Numbered from the stretch's first letter, positions 35,563 to 44,770 are shown. The stretch is DNA of 50,402 nt from Gaiellales bacterium (GCA_036403155.1 DASWRM010000061.1:1-50402); one strand, 5' to 3'. Notes: generated from the sequence alone by a model not told the origin. Made by a program: numbers and translations.

Positions 35563-36765
35563 ATGCATCGCTTCATTGCCGCCGCCGCGGTCGCGTGCGC
35601 GCTGCTCGCGGCCGCGCCCGCCGCCTTCGCGAGCAGCTTCACCGCCACGTCCGCCGGCTTCGCAGACACCACCGCCGGCATCCATCTCTGGGCGCCGATG
35701 CACGAGCCCGGCGGCAGGTTCGCCACCCAGGCCGAGGCCGTGGCGGTGGCCCGCCGGTACGACCTGCTCACCATCAGGATCGGCCAGCTCGGCGGCTACA
35801 CCGCCACCATGCGGTCGGCCAACCCGGCGCTTCGCATCTACGTCTACATCAACGGGACGTACCTCTACAAGGCGAGCCAGCAGCAGGTGTCGCCGTCGAT
35901 GCTGGCGCACACGGCGTCCGGCAGCCTGATCCGGTCACTGGGCTGGGGCAACTACCTGGGGACGCCGTCGAATCCCGGATGGATCGCCTACAAGCAGGGG
36001 GAGTGCCGGTTCGCGATCGCGGCCACCGGCGCCGACGGCTGCTACCTCGACATGCTGGGCAGCGCGCCCACCACGCCGGGATACAACACCGGGCTGCCGG
36101 TCAACCCCGCCACCGGGAGGGCGTGGACGAAGGCCGAATGGCTGCGGGCGACTGCGTCGCTGGCCGAGAAGGTGTCCGACGCGACCGGCCGGCCGGTGCT
36201 GGGAAACGGGTTTGGCAACGGGCCCCGGTACTTCGACCGCACGGCGCCGTCGAAGGTGCTGCTGGCCGGTGCGGTCGGGTCGATCGCGGAGGCGTGGCTG
36301 AAGGCGCCGGCGGCACCGGTCACGTCGTACGAGGCCGAGGCGCAGTGGAAGCAGGACGTCGACCTGCTCGCGGACGCGAATGCTGCGGGCGGCGTTGCGC
36401 TGGCGATGACCAAGGCCTGGGGCCCGGGCACGGCGGCGCAGAAGGCCGCCTACCGGCTGTACGCCCTGGCGACCTTCCTGCTCGGCAACACGACGCACTC
36501 CTACTTCTACTTCACCGCCGACCGCACGGACGCAGCGACGCTCGACTCGCCGCTCTACCACCTGCCGCTGGGTGCGCCGACGGGCTCCTACACGCGGACC
36601 GGCGGCGTCTACCAGCGTGCGTTCGCAAACGGGCGGGTGCTCGTCAACCCGACGACCGTCACCGTGCGCGTCTCGCTGGGGCGGACGTACCGCACCCCGG
36701 CCGGCGCGGCGGTCACCTCCGTCACGCTGGCGCCGCACGCGGCGCAGATCCTCACGCCGGCGTAG
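35563..36765 (+). CDS. Secreted putative glycoside hydrolase, GHL15-like (paralog B)
   Basis: 400 residues. Signal peptide ending AAPAAFAS. The sequence is close to paralog C: shared SAGFA, GIHLWAPMH, GCYLDMLG (Asp163), NPATGRAWTKAEWL versus NPRTGQVWTRLDWL, LGNGFGNGPRYF, the Glu243 position (IAEAWL), and SYFYFTADRTD. Asp163 and Glu243 align with the candidate catalytic pair of the other copies. It ends in the same small beta domain. ATG has GGGGAG upstream. The upstream gap of 146 bp (35417-35562) has no other gene. Its 3' end overlaps the convergent sulfotransferase by 14 nt, and a 17-bp hairpin follows 8 nt after the stop. Confidence 0.82.
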   Translation: MHRFIAAAAVACALLAAAPAAFASSFTATSAGFADTTAGIHLWAPMHEPGGRFATQAEAVAVARRYDLLTIRIGQLGGYTATMRSANPALRIYVYINGTYLYKASQQQVSPSMLAHTASGSLIRSLGWGNYLGTPSNPGWIAYKQGECRFAIAATGADGCYLDMLGSAPTTPGYNTGLPVNPATGRAWTKAEWLRATASLAEKVSDATGRPVLGNGFGNGPRYFDRTAPSKVLLAGAVGSIAEAWLKAPAAPVTSYEAEAQWKQDVDLLADANAAGGVALAMTKAWGPGTAAQKAAYRLYALATFLLGNTTHSYFYFTADRTDAATLDSPLYHLPLGAPTGSYTRTGGVYQRAFANGRVLVNPTTVTVRVSLGRTYRTPAGAAVTSVTLAPHAAQILTPA

Positions 36766-37726
36766 GGGAAGGGCCAGCGCTCGCCGCCGGCCCGGCCGGC
36801 GGCGAGCGCTGGTCGAGGACCGCGTCCAGCCGGGCGGTGAGGTCGTCGCACAGCAGTCGGATCTCCGGATCGATCTGGAGCGGGCGGCGCTCAGGCGCGT
36901 CACGCCGCTCGATGTGCGCGGACAGCGACGGGTCGAACGGGAACTCGAGGAAGGCGCAGAGCTCACGCATGTGCATCTCGGGATCGGCCAGCAGGCGGTC
37001 ATAGGATGCGAGCGCCACGTCCTCCCGGCCGTCGAGGTGCTGCTCGAAGTAGAGCGAGTTGCGGACGTACCAGAACAGGGCGGCCGCCGACTCGGGCGTC
37101 ATCGCCGAGTAGTCGAAGCGCTCGATCAGCGCCAGGTTCTCGGGTGAGAGGCCCTGCGCCTGCCAGCGGTCGCGCCCGCGCCCGGCGGCGATCTCGGACA
37201 GCACGTTCAGGTTGTTGCTCCCGAACTTGGCGAGCGCGGAGCGGACGCGGCCGTCCACCGAGCGGTACGCCCAGATCGCCCGCCCGTGGCTCGGCGTCCC
37301 GAGGGTGTCGAGGATCTCGCCGACCCGGTGGGAGTCGCACAGCGGCTTGAACAGCACGTACCGATGGCCCGAGCGCATCACCAGCTCGCGAATGACCGGA
37401 TCGGGGCGCAGCTGGAAGCGCTCGAACGCCGCGCCGTCGTTCTCGTTTCGCACCTCGAACTCCGGCGATCGCTCGAGCCCCCGAGCAAGCATGTTGGTGC
37501 CCGACCGCTGCACGCCGACGAGGTAGACCGGGACGGCGTTCGGCGCCACGTCGTGCGCCGCGCGCCACCGGCGCTTCCGCAGCGCCAGCGGGATGCGCTC
37601 CAGCGGGTTCAGCTGGTCCTCCTCGATCAGCCGCCGGAATCCGTGGCGGCGGCCCCACTCCCAGTGGCGCCGGAGCCGCATGGCGATCCAGCGCGCACGC
37701 GACTCGTGTCCGCTCTCGGTCTGCAC
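36752..37726 (-). CDS. Sulfotransferase family protein (second copy of the class)
   Basis: 324 residues from GTG 37726 (ATG 37681 is an alternative; neither has a clear ribosome site). The 5'-phosphosulfate loop VYLVGVQRSGTNMLARGL lies near residue 70 and a 3'-phosphate-binding segment AIWAYRSVDGRVRSAL in the middle; a C-terminal ASYDRLLADPEMHMRELCAFLEF is typical for Sulfotransfer_3. It is only distantly similar to the sulfotransferase at 9.1 kb. A second enzyme suggests that the polymer, or the peptide, is sulfated at more than one place. Its last 20 codons carry the hairpin of the opposite gene. Confidence 0.85.
   Translation of the reverse strand: MQTESGHESRARWIAMRLRRHWEWGRRHGFRRLIEEDQLNPLERIPLALRKRRWRAAHDVAPNAVPVYLVGVQRSGTNMLARGLERSPEFEVRNENDGAAFERFQLRPDPVIRELVMRSGHRYVLFKPLCDSHRVGEILDTLGTPSHGRAIWAYRSVDGRVRSALAKFGSNNLNVLSEIAAGRGRDRWQAQGLSPENLALIERFDYSAMTPESAAALFWYVRNSLYFEQHLDGREDVALASYDRLLADPEMHMRELCAFLEFPFDPSLSAHIERRDAPERRPLQIDPEIRLLCDDLTARLDAVLDQRSPPAGPAASAGPSPTPA
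36774..36812 (+). terminator. Perfect 17-bp hairpin after paralog B, inside the antisense sulfotransferase gene
   Basis: CCAGCGCTCGCCGCCGG (36774-36790), loop CCCGG, CCGGCGGCGAGCGCTGG (36796-36812). There is no T-run, as is common for terminators in high-GC actinobacteria. It starts 8 bases after the TAG of paralog B and, on the other strand, encodes the last residues of the sulfotransferase (about QRSPPAGPAASAG). Confidence 0.65.
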
Positions 37727-37762
37727 GCGGTAAGTGTTGCAGACGGTCCGGCCGCCCGGACG

Positions 37763-37792
37763 TTGAAGCACGCTGTAAATAAACAGTAAGAC
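37763..37792. promoter_or_regulatory. A/T-rich divergent promoter region between sulfotransferase and paralog C
   Basis: The 182-bp gap 37727-37908 has one A/T-rich patch with the short inverted repeat CTGT-aaataa-ACAG (37773-37786). TTGAAG (37763-37768) and TAAGAC (37787-37792) could serve the plus gene with an 18-bp spacer. TTACTG and a downstream TTTATT/TACAGC could serve the minus gene. The assignment is tentative. Confidence 0.3.
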
Positions 37793-37908
37793 TGGCACGC
37801 GCGATATCACGCAACGCAGGGCCACCGCCGATACAGCCCCTGGGTCACGGGTGGACGTGCCGCACGGCACGGCTCCCCGTACAGCAGCACACGACATGGG
37901 GGGGAAAC

Positions 37909-39117
37909 GTGAAACGGCTATTGGCGGTGGCCGCTGCGTCGGTCGCGACCATGGTGGCGGTGGCGACGGCGCACGGTACGGGCTCCGTCCAGACTGCGGC
38001 GAGCGCCGGCTTTGCCAGCAGTGCGGACGGCATCCATCTGTGGGCGCCGATGCACACGGCGCCGCAGACGTTCCAGAGCCAGGCGGCGGCGGTCGACGCC
38101 GCGCAGCGGTTCGATCTGATCACGTTCAATCCCCGCCAGCTCGGCGGGTACGCGCCGGCGATGAAGTCGGCGAATCCGAACCTGAAGCTGTTCGTCTACC
38201 TGAACGGCACGTTCCTCTACAAGCGCCTCTACGGCACCGTGCCGAACTCGCTGCTCGCGCACGGCTCCAACGGGCAGGTGCTGCAGTCGCATGGCTACGG
38301 CAACTACCTGGCCGACGTGGGCAGCGCGGACTGGGCGGCGTACGTGGAGCAGAGCTGCGCGAAGCTCCTCGCCAACACCCCCTTCGACGGCTGCTACCTC
38401 GACATGCTGGGCACCGGGCCGCTGTGGCCCGGGTACCTGACCGGCCTGCCCGTCAACCCGCGCACCGGCCAGGTCTGGACGCGGCTCGACTGGCTGCAGG
38501 CGACCAGCGGGATCGCCGCGAAGGTGGCGGCGTACACCGGCAAGCCGGTGCTTGGCAACGGCATCGGCAACGGCCCGCGCTACTTCGCGCCGGGCGCACC
38601 GAGCAAGCTCCTGCTGGACGGCGCCACGGGCGCCAGCGCCGAGACCTGGACGCGCCAGGCCGGCGCGCCGCTGAGCTACCACGAGACCACCAAGGCCTGG
38701 CAGCAGGAGGTCGACATGCTGGGCGACGCGGGCGCGAGCGGTGGTCTGGCGCTGACGATCACCAAGGCGTGGTCGTCCGGCACCGCGGCCGAGAAGCAGT
38801 CGGCCCGGCTGTACGCGCTGGCCAGCTTCCTGCTCGGCAACGACGGTGACTCGTACTTCTACTTCACCGCCAACAAGACCGACCCGGCGACGCTCGACGA
38901 TCCGCTGTACCACCTGCAGATCGGCTCCCCGGTCGGCGGCTACGTGGTGCAGAACGGCGCATACGTCCGCACCTTCACGAACGGGAAGGTCGTGGTCAAC
39001 CCGACGTCCTCGGTGGTGTCGGTCGACCTGGGCGGGTCGTACCGGCGGCCGGACGGCTCGTTCGCGCTCGGCGCCACCCTGGGCCCCTACGCGGCCCAGA
39101 TCTTCACGACCGCCTGA
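37909..39117 (+). CDS. Secreted putative glycoside hydrolase, GHL15-like (paralog C)
   Basis: 402 residues. GTG 37909 preceded by a GGGGGG tract; signal peptide RLLAVAAASVATMVAVATAHG. Barrel motifs are nearly those of paralog B: GIHLWAPMH, GCYLDMLGTG (Asp165), LGNGIGNGPRYF, SAETWTR (Glu245), TKAWSSGTAAEKQSARLYAL, and the C-terminal VVVNPTSSVVSVDLGGSY domain. Asp165 and Glu245 are 80 residues apart, as in paralog B. Substrate unknown; location and secretion suggest the locus polysaccharide. Followed by a perfect 16-bp hairpin. Confidence 0.82.
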   Translation: MKRLLAVAAASVATMVAVATAHGTGSVQTAASAGFASSADGIHLWAPMHTAPQTFQSQAAAVDAAQRFDLITFNPRQLGGYAPAMKSANPNLKLFVYLNGTFLYKRLYGTVPNSLLAHGSNGQVLQSHGYGNYLADVGSADWAAYVEQSCAKLLANTPFDGCYLDMLGTGPLWPGYLTGLPVNPRTGQVWTRLDWLQATSGIAAKVAAYTGKPVLGNGIGNGPRYFAPGAPSKLLLDGATGASAETWTRQAGAPLSYHETTKAWQQEVDMLGDAGASGGLALTITKAWSSGTAAEKQSARLYALASFLLGNDGDSYFYFTANKTDPATLDDPLYHLQIGSPVGGYVVQNGAYVRTFTNGKVVVNPTSSVVSVDLGGSYRRPDGSFALGATLGPYAAQIFTTA

Positions 39118-39137
39118 TCACCGGTCGCGGCCCCCAG

Positions 39138-39174
39138 CCGCGGTGCCGGCGAGGTCTTCTCGCCGGCACCGCGG
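39138..39174 (+). terminator. Perfect 16-bp hairpin between paralog C and the Asp-box protein
   Basis: CCGCGGTGCCGGCGAG (39138-39153), loop GTCTT, CTCGCCGGCACCGCGG (39159-39174), starting 20 bases after the paralog C stop. No T-run. The next gene has its own TACCCT box at 39180-39185, so this is probably the transcription end of paralog C. Confidence 0.7.
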
Positions 39175-39195
39175 ACTGGTACCCTCGAGGAGGGC

Positions 39196-41343
39196 ATGCT
39201 TCGACGACTCCCTCCCCTGCTCGCAGCGGCGATGCTGCTGCTGCTTCCTACGGCTGCAGCGCGCGCCGGGGCGCTCAGCTTTGCCCCCACGGGCCTCGAG
39301 GGAGGCGGCTTCCAGAACGTCGTGGCGGTCGACCCCGCCAACACCAGCATCCTGCTCTCGGGCGGCGACGTCTCCGGCATCGAGCGGTCGACGGACGGGG
39401 GCCTCACCTGGCGCGCCGTCAACGCCGGCCTGGTCGGACGCGCGCAGCTGGAGGTGGCCGCGTTCCTGTTCTCGCCGATCGATGCGGCAACGGTCTACGC
39501 GGCCGTCGGCGACGCGGGCACCGGTGGCGGCCTGCTCCAGTCCGATGACGCGGGGGCGACGTGGCGTGTTCGCTCGACCGCGCCGCAGTTCGCCGGCGGA
39601 AACGCGAAGACGGCAGGGCTGCCCGCGGAGCACCCACGCTCGACCGGCGGCCTGCTCGCGCAGGACCCGGTCACCGGGTCGATCTACGCCGCGACGTTCG
39701 ACCAGGGCGTCATGCGCTCAGACAACGGCGGGGACACCTGGACGCCGCTCGGCCTCGCCGGTGTGCATCTGCGGACGCTTGCGCTGGATCCGGCAAACCG
39801 CAGCGTGCTCTACGCGGGCAGCTACGGCTCGGGGCTGTACCAGACCACCGACGCCGCGAACCAGGGCGGGTTCACCCAGCTCGCGAACGCGCCAACGACG
39901 GTCGAGGAGCTCGCCATCGCGGGCGGCACGGTCTACGCCGCAGCCGGCACCGCGGGGGTGTTCGCCTCCGGCGACGCCGGGGCGACCTGGAACGCGCTCG
40001 GCGTCGGGCAGCTGACGGCGGGATCGATGTGGACCTCGATCGCGGCGTGGCGGGGGTGCGACGGCGCCACCGTCCTGTACGCCGGCGCCGACCGCTCGAC
40101 GCCGAACGCGATCGTGCGGTCCGGGGACGGCGGCGCGACGTGGGCGTCCGTCACGTCAAATCCCGGTCACGTGCACGGCACGGTGGGAGGCCCCTCCGGG
40201 GCGACCTGGTGGCTCTCGAACCGGCCGGCGCTGATGCTCGGTGGCGCAAGCTCGACGCCGGCCCAGATCACGCTGGTGCCGGGCGCAGACGGCTGCGCGC
40301 AGCCCGACGTGCTGGTCGCGGGCCGGTCCGGGATCTGGCGGTCGGGCAACGCCGGCGGGGACTGGTATCCGATGGTGGGCCGGATGGGGGTGACCGTGGT
40401 GCAGACCCTGGCGCTCGACCCGTCGGCGCCGTCGGCGGTGCACGTCGCCTCGACCGACTGGACGTTTCTCACCTCCGTTAACGGTCTGGGCAACGTGACG
40501 TCGCCGACCATCAAGAAGGCCGGCTCCACCGCATTCGATGTCGCGGTCGACAGCTCGTCGGCGCCGTCGCGGGTCTACGTCTCGACCGGCAATCGCGACA
40601 ACAACACGCAGGGCAGGATCTACTCGTCCGCGACGCCGTCGGTGGGCAGCTCCTGGACGGATGAGCTGCTGCCCTCGAGCGGAAAGCGCCCCCTCGCGAT
40701 CGCCGTGGGCAAGACGACGACGGGGGCACGCGTGCTGCTCGCGGCTGTCGACGGCGCGGGGATCTACCGGAAGGTCGGCACCACGTGGTCGAAGATCGCG
40801 ACTCCGGCGATGACCCTGAAGACCGGCGCGAAGCCGATCCAGATGGTGTGGCCCCGCGGCACGCAGCTGGTGTACCTGTACGACCACCGAAGCGGCGTCT
40901 GGCGCTCGAACAACGGCGGGTCGACGTGGGTGAAGCTGTGGGCGAAGCCGTCCACCGGGGACCTGAAGGGGTTCATCGCGACCGACTCGACCGGGACGAC
41001 GCTGTGGGTGTCGACCGCCGGCTCCCTGTATCGGATCGCGAACGCGGCGGCGGGCACCGTCGCGGCGGGCACGCTCACCCCGGTCGCCGTGCTGACGTCC
41101 ATGCTGCCCGGCCCGGTCGCCGTTTCCTCGACCGGCACCGTCTACCTGGCCGTGCAGCCCTCGCCCGGGGTGCCCGCACGGCTGCTCGCCTCGGGTGACG
41201 CAGGAGCCAGCTGGATGGACGTCGCCGACGACGCGTACCGCGCGACGGCGCTCCTGCCCTACCGGCTCGTGCCGGACGCGGCGGGTGGCATCTGGGTGTG
41301 CCTCGCGGGGAACGGCGTGCTGCGCGGCGTGCCCTCGCCGTGA
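39196..41343 (+). CDS. Secreted Asp-box (BNR/sialidase-type) beta-propeller protein
   Basis: 715 residues. Signal peptide RLPPLLAAAMLLLLPTAAARA. Eight Asp-box repeats can be counted: STDGGLTW, SDDAGATW, SDNGGDTW, SGDAGATW, SGDGGATW, SGNAGGDW, SNNGGSTW and SGDAGASW, which points to one or two beta-propellers of the Vps10/sortilin or photosystem-assembly-like type. No sialidase Arg triad was identified, so enzymatic activity is not claimed. ATG 39196 has GAGGAGG upstream and TACCCT at 39180. Its position at the end of the locus and its secretion suggest a surface glycan-binding role. Confidence 0.85.
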   Translation: MLRRLPPLLAAAMLLLLPTAAARAGALSFAPTGLEGGGFQNVVAVDPANTSILLSGGDVSGIERSTDGGLTWRAVNAGLVGRAQLEVAAFLFSPIDAATVYAAVGDAGTGGGLLQSDDAGATWRVRSTAPQFAGGNAKTAGLPAEHPRSTGGLLAQDPVTGSIYAATFDQGVMRSDNGGDTWTPLGLAGVHLRTLALDPANRSVLYAGSYGSGLYQTTDAANQGGFTQLANAPTTVEELAIAGGTVYAAAGTAGVFASGDAGATWNALGVGQLTAGSMWTSIAAWRGCDGATVLYAGADRSTPNAIVRSGDGGATWASVTSNPGHVHGTVGGPSGATWWLSNRPALMLGGASSTPAQITLVPGADGCAQPDVLVAGRSGIWRSGNAGGDWYPMVGRMGVTVVQTLALDPSAPSAVHVASTDWTFLTSVNGLGNVTSPTIKKAGSTAFDVAVDSSSAPSRVYVSTGNRDNNTQGRIYSSATPSVGSSWTDELLPSSGKRPLAIAVGKTTTGARVLLAAVDGAGIYRKVGTTWSKIATPAMTLKTGAKPIQMVWPRGTQLVYLYDHRSGVWRSNNGGSTWVKLWAKPSTGDLKGFIATDSTGTTLWVSTAGSLYRIANAAAGTVAAGTLTPVAVLTSMLPGPVAVSSTGTVYLAVQPSPGVPARLLASGDAGASWMDVADDAYRATALLPYRLVPDAAGGIWVCLAGNGVLRGVPSP

Positions 41344-41359
41344 CCTGATCGCGCTCCGG

Positions 41360-41365
41360 TAGGCT
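41360..41365 (+). promoter_or_regulatory. -10 box for the carboxylase beta subunit
   Basis: TAGGCT, 9 nt before ATG 41375, no ribosome site in between; probably a leaderless or very short-leader transcript. Confidence 0.4.
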
Positions 41366-41374
41366 GCGCCCGCG

Positions 41375-42934
41375 ATGCCGGAGCACACGACCAGCGAGCG
41401 GCTCGAGGCGCTCGAGCGACTGCGCCGGGAGGCGGCTCACTCGGGCTCGCCGCACGCCGTCGAGCGGCACCGCGAGCGGGGCAAGCTGCTTGCGCGCGAG
41501 CGCGTCGAGGCGCTGCTCGACTCCGGCTCGTTCGTCGAGCTGGACGCGTTCGTTCAGCACCGCAGCCCGAACTTCAACATGATGGAGACGCGGCCCTACG
41601 GCGACGGGGTGGTGACCGGCCACGGCACGATCGAAGGCCGGCGCGTGTTCGTCTTCTCCCAGGACTTCACGGTGTTCGGCGGCAGCCTCGGAGAGGCGTT
41701 CGCCGAAAAGATCGTGAAGGTGATGGACATGGCGGTGCGCTACCGCTGTCCGCTGATCGGCATCAACGACTCCGGCGGCGCGCGCATCCAGGAGGGCGTC
41801 GTGTCCCTGGCCGGCTACGCCGACATCTTCTACCGCAACGTGCAGGCGTCGGGCGTGATCCCGCAGATCTCACTGGTCATGGGGCCCTCCGCCGGCGGAG
41901 CCGTGTACTCGCCGGCGATGACCGACTTCGTCATGATGGTCGAGGAGACCTCGCACATGTTCATCACCGGCCCCGAGGTGGTGAAGACGGTGACGGGCGA
42001 GGAGGTGAGCTTCGAGGAGCTGGGCGGTGCGCGGACGCACGCCTCGCGAAGCGGCGTTGCGCACTTCACCGCGCCCGACGAGCGAGCGCTGCTGGAGGAC
42101 TGCCGCTACCTGCTCTCGTTCCTGCCCAGCTGGAATGGCGAGCAGCCGCCGTGGGAGCCGCCGAGCGACCCCGCCGGCCGCGAGGACGCCGAGCTCGACC
42201 GGCTGATCCCGGACGAGTCGACCAAGCCGTACGACATGCACGAGGTGGTCCGCCGGGTGATCGACGACGGCGAGTTCCTCGAGGTGCATGCCGCCTGGGC
42301 GGACAACATCATCTGCGGGTTCGCGCGGCTGGGCGGTTATCCGGTCGGGGTGGTCGCGAACCAGCCGCGATCGCTGGCGGGCGTGCTGGACATCGACAGC
42401 TCGACCAAGGCGGGACGCTTCGTCCGGACATGCGACGCGTTCAACGTGCCCGTGGTGACGTTCGTGGACGTGCCGGGCTTTCTGCCGGGCACCGCGCAGG
42501 AGTGGGGCGGCATCATCCGGCATGGCGCGAAGCTGCTCTACGCGTACTGCGAGGCGACCGTGCCCAAGCTGACCGTGATCACGCGCAAGGCCTACGGTGG
42601 CGCGTACGACGTGATGGGGTCGAAGCACGTGGGGGCTGACTTCAACTTCGCGTGGCCGACCGCCGAGGTGGCGGTGATGGGCTCGGACGGCGCGGTCAAC
42701 ATCGTGTTCCGCAAGGAGCTGCAGACCGCGGACGACCCCGAGGCCCGGCGCGCCGAGCTGGTGGAGGAGTACCGCGAACGCTTCGCGAATCCGTTCACGG
42801 CCGCTGAGCGGGGATACGTGGACGACGTGATCGCGCCGCGGCGTACGCGGCCCGCGCTGATCGCGGCGCTCGAGGCCTGCCGCACCAAGCATCAGGATGG
42901 GCCGGCCCGCAAGCACGGGAACATCCCGCTGTGA
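41375..42934 (+). CDS. Acyl-CoA (propionyl/acetyl-CoA) carboxylase carboxyltransferase, beta subunit
   Basis: 519 residues, the full length for PccB/AccD5-type subunits. Crotonase-fold halves are both present: the N half with [27 protein letters not shown] and [13 protein letters not shown] (oxyanion-hole Gly pair), the C half with [20 protein letters not shown] and [17 protein letters not shown]. It moves carboxyl from carboxybiotin to propionyl- or acetyl-CoA. The residue equal to Asp422 of PccB, which sets substrate size, was not aligned here. Together with the alpha subunit downstream and the mutase at 7.6 kb, propionyl-CoA is the likely substrate. Confidence 0.94.
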   Translation: MPEHTTSERLEALERLRREAAHSGSPHAVERHRERGKLLARERVEALLDSGSFVELDAFVQHRSPNFNMMETRPYGDGVVTGHGTIEGRRVFVFSQDFTVFGGSLGEAFAEKIVKVMDMAVRYRCPLIGINDSGGARIQEGVVSLAGYADIFYRNVQASGVIPQISLVMGPSAGGAVYSPAMTDFVMMVEETSHMFITGPEVVKTVTGEEVSFEELGGARTHASRSGVAHFTAPDERALLEDCRYLLSFLPSWNGEQPPWEPPSDPAGREDAELDRLIPDESTKPYDMHEVVRRVIDDGEFLEVHAAWADNIICGFARLGGYPVGVVANQPRSLAGVLDIDSSTKAGRFVRTCDAFNVPVVTFVDVPGFLPGTAQEWGGIIRHGAKLLYAYCEATVPKLTVITRKAYGGAYDVMGSKHVGADFNFAWPTAEVAVMGSDGAVNIVFRKELQTADDPEARRAELVEEYRERFANPFTAAERGYVDDVIAPRRTRPALIAALEACRTKHQDGPARKHGNIPL

Positions 42935-43131
42935 TCCGGACGCGCCCGGCGGCGAGCCCCGCGGAGCACGCTGCGATTGAGCGGGCGCTGGCGGCGCTCG
43001 GGCTCGTAGAATCCGCCGATGTTCGAGAAGGTGCTGGTCGCCAACCGCGGCGAGATCGCGATCCGGATCTTCCGGACGCTGCGCGAGATGGGCATTGCGT
43101 CGGTCGCGGTGTACTCGGAGGCCGACCGTGA
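42931..43131 (+). CDS. Possible small ORF between carboxylase subunits (epsilon-like or relic)
   Basis: GTG 42931 overlaps the beta-subunit stop (GTGA). The frame runs 66 codons but overlaps the alpha-subunit gene from 43019. The first 30 residues ([20 protein letters not shown] and so on) look like an independent alpha-helical start and recall the xxEExAAxxAxLAAL helix of actinobacterial acyl-CoA carboxylase epsilon subunits; the part overlapping the alpha gene looks like a shadow. The alpha-gene -10 box lies within it. It may be a short epsilon subunit, a relic, or non-coding. Confidence 0.25.
   Translation: MIRTRPAASPAEHAAIERALAALGLVESADVREGAGRQPRRDRDPDLPDAARDGHCVGRGVLGGRP
43007..43012 (+). 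promoter_or_regulatory. -10 box for the carboxylase alpha subunit, leaderless type
   Basis: TAGAAT, 6 nt, ATG 43019. The cleanest leaderless arrangement in the window. It implies that the alpha gene can be transcribed apart from the beta gene. Confidence 0.55.
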
Positions 43132-44770
43132 GGCCCCGTTCGTCGAGTACGCCGACGAGGCGTACCTGATCGGGCCCGGCCCGGCCGCTCAGAGCTACCT
43201 GCTATCCGAGACGATCGTCCGCACCGCGCAGCGCAGCGGGGCGCAGGCCGTGCACCCGGGCTTCGGGTTCCTGGCCGAGAACGCTCCGTTCGCGCGGGCG
43301 TGTGCGGCGGCCGGCCTGGTGTTCGTCGGGCCGCCGCCGGACGCGATCGAGGCGATGGGCTCGAAGATCAGCGCCCGGGAGCTGATGCAGGCGGCGGGCG
43401 TGCCGGTGATCCCCGGCACGAACGAGCCGGTCGAGACGGTCGAGCGGGCGCTCGAGATCGCGGAGCAGATCGGCTTCCCGGTCGCGGTCAAGGCGGCTGC
43501 GGGCGGCGGCGGCAAGGGCATCGAGGTGGCGGCGGACGCCGAGGGGCTCGCGCGCAGCTACGAGTCGGCACGGCGGCAGGGGCGCGCGTACTTCGCCGAC
43601 GACACGGTGTTCCTCGAGCGGTACCTCGACCACCCGCGCCACGTCGAGGTGCAGGTGCTCGCCGACGCACACGGGTCGATCATCCATCTCGGCGAGCGCG
43701 ACTGCTCGATTCAGCGACGGCACCAGAAGATCGTCGAGGAGACACCGTCACCCGCCGTGACGGCGGAGCTGCGGGAGCGGATCGGCCAGATCGGAATTGA
43801 CGCCGCGCGTGCGGTCGGGTACGTCAACGCCGGCACGGTCGAGGGGCTGCTGGCCGCGGACGGGACGTACTACTTCCTCGAGATGAACACCCGGCTGCAG
43901 GTCGAGCACACGATCACCGAGATGGTCACCGGGCTCGACCTCGTGCGCGAGCAGCTGCGCATCGCGGCGGGCGAGCCGCTCTCGATGGCGCAGGAACAGG
44001 TGGAGATGCGCGGCCACTCGATCCAGTGCCGCATCAACGCCGAGGATCCGGCGCGGGAGTTCGTGCCGACCCCGGGCCGCGTGACGCGGTACCGCGAGCC
44101 GTCTGGGCCGGGGGTGCGCGTCGACTCCGGCGTGGTGGAGGGGGCGGTCATCTCGGAGCTGTACGACCCGATGATCGCGAAGCTGATCGTCTGGGACGCC
44201 GACCGCGACGCGGCACGGCGCCGCATGCTGCGGGCGCTGTCGGAGTTCGAGGTGGGCGGCGTGCACTCGCTGATCCCGCTGCACCGGGCGATCCTCGAGC
44301 ACCCGGACTTCTCGGCCGGCAGCACGATGCACGACTTCGTCGAGGGTGGCGGGTACGCCGAGACCCTCCGCGAGACGGCATCGCCCAACGGCGAGGTGGC
44401 GCCGGAGCCACCGCTGCAGGAGGCGCGCACGGTGGTGACCGAGGTCGACGGCAAGCGGTTCGAGGTGACCGTGCTGGCTCCCGAGGACGGCGGGCGAACG
44501 CGGCTGCGGGAGCGGCGCGCCCAGCTGGCGGAGCGGTCGGCGCGCGGCGGCGGCGCGGCCGACGTGATCCGCAGCCCGATGCAGGGGACGGTGCTGAAGG
44601 TGGCGGTAGAGGCCGGTGCCGAGGTGGAGGCCGGCCAGGTGCTGATCGTGGTGGAGGCGATGAAGATGGAGAACGAGATCGTCGCCCACCACGCCGGGAC
44701 GGTCGACGAGGTCACCGTCGGCGAGGGCGACCAGGTGTCGAACGGCCAGGAGCTGGTCCGCCTGGCCTGA
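43019..44770 (+). CDS. Acyl-CoA carboxylase alpha subunit: biotin carboxylase plus biotin carboxyl carrier domain
   Basis: 583 residues. Biotin carboxylase: [32 protein letters not shown], the ATP-grasp loop AAAGGGGKGIEV, ERDCSIQRRHQKIVEE, FLEMNTRLQVEHTITE. The C-terminal carrier has EAMKMENE, whose Lys takes biotin, near residue 547. The domain between is shorter than in human PCCA, as in actinobacterial AccA3-type subunits. It carboxylates its own biotin and serves the beta subunit just upstream. No biotin ligase is nearby. Confidence 0.95.
   Translation: MFEKVLVANRGEIAIRIFRTLREMGIASVAVYSEADREAPFVEYADEAYLIGPGPAAQSYLLSETIVRTAQRSGAQAVHPGFGFLAENAPFARACAAAGLVFVGPPPDAIEAMGSKISARELMQAAGVPVIPGTNEPVETVERALEIAEQIGFPVAVKAAAGGGGKGIEVAADAEGLARSYESARRQGRAYFADDTVFLERYLDHPRHVEVQVLADAHGSIIHLGERDCSIQRRHQKIVEETPSPAVTAELRERIGQIGIDAARAVGYVNAGTVEGLLAADGTYYFLEMNTRLQVEHTITEMVTGLDLVREQLRIAAGEPLSMAQEQVEMRGHSIQCRINAEDPAREFVPTPGRVTRYREPSGPGVRVDSGVVEGAVISELYDPMIAKLIVWDADRDAARRRMLRALSEFEVGGVHSLIPLHRAILEHPDFSAGSTMHDFVEGGGYAETLRETASPNGEVAPEPPLQEARTVVTEVDGKRFEVTVLAPEDGGRTRLRERRAQLAERSARGGGAADVIRSPMQGTVLKVAVEAGAEVEAGQVLIVVEAMKMENEIVAHHAGTVDEVTVGEGDQVSNGQELVRLA

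Noticed and set aside
39196-41343. Sialidase assignment from the many Asp-boxes
   Set aside because: Asp-boxes occur in many propellers; no arginine triad or catalytic Tyr/Glu pair could be placed.
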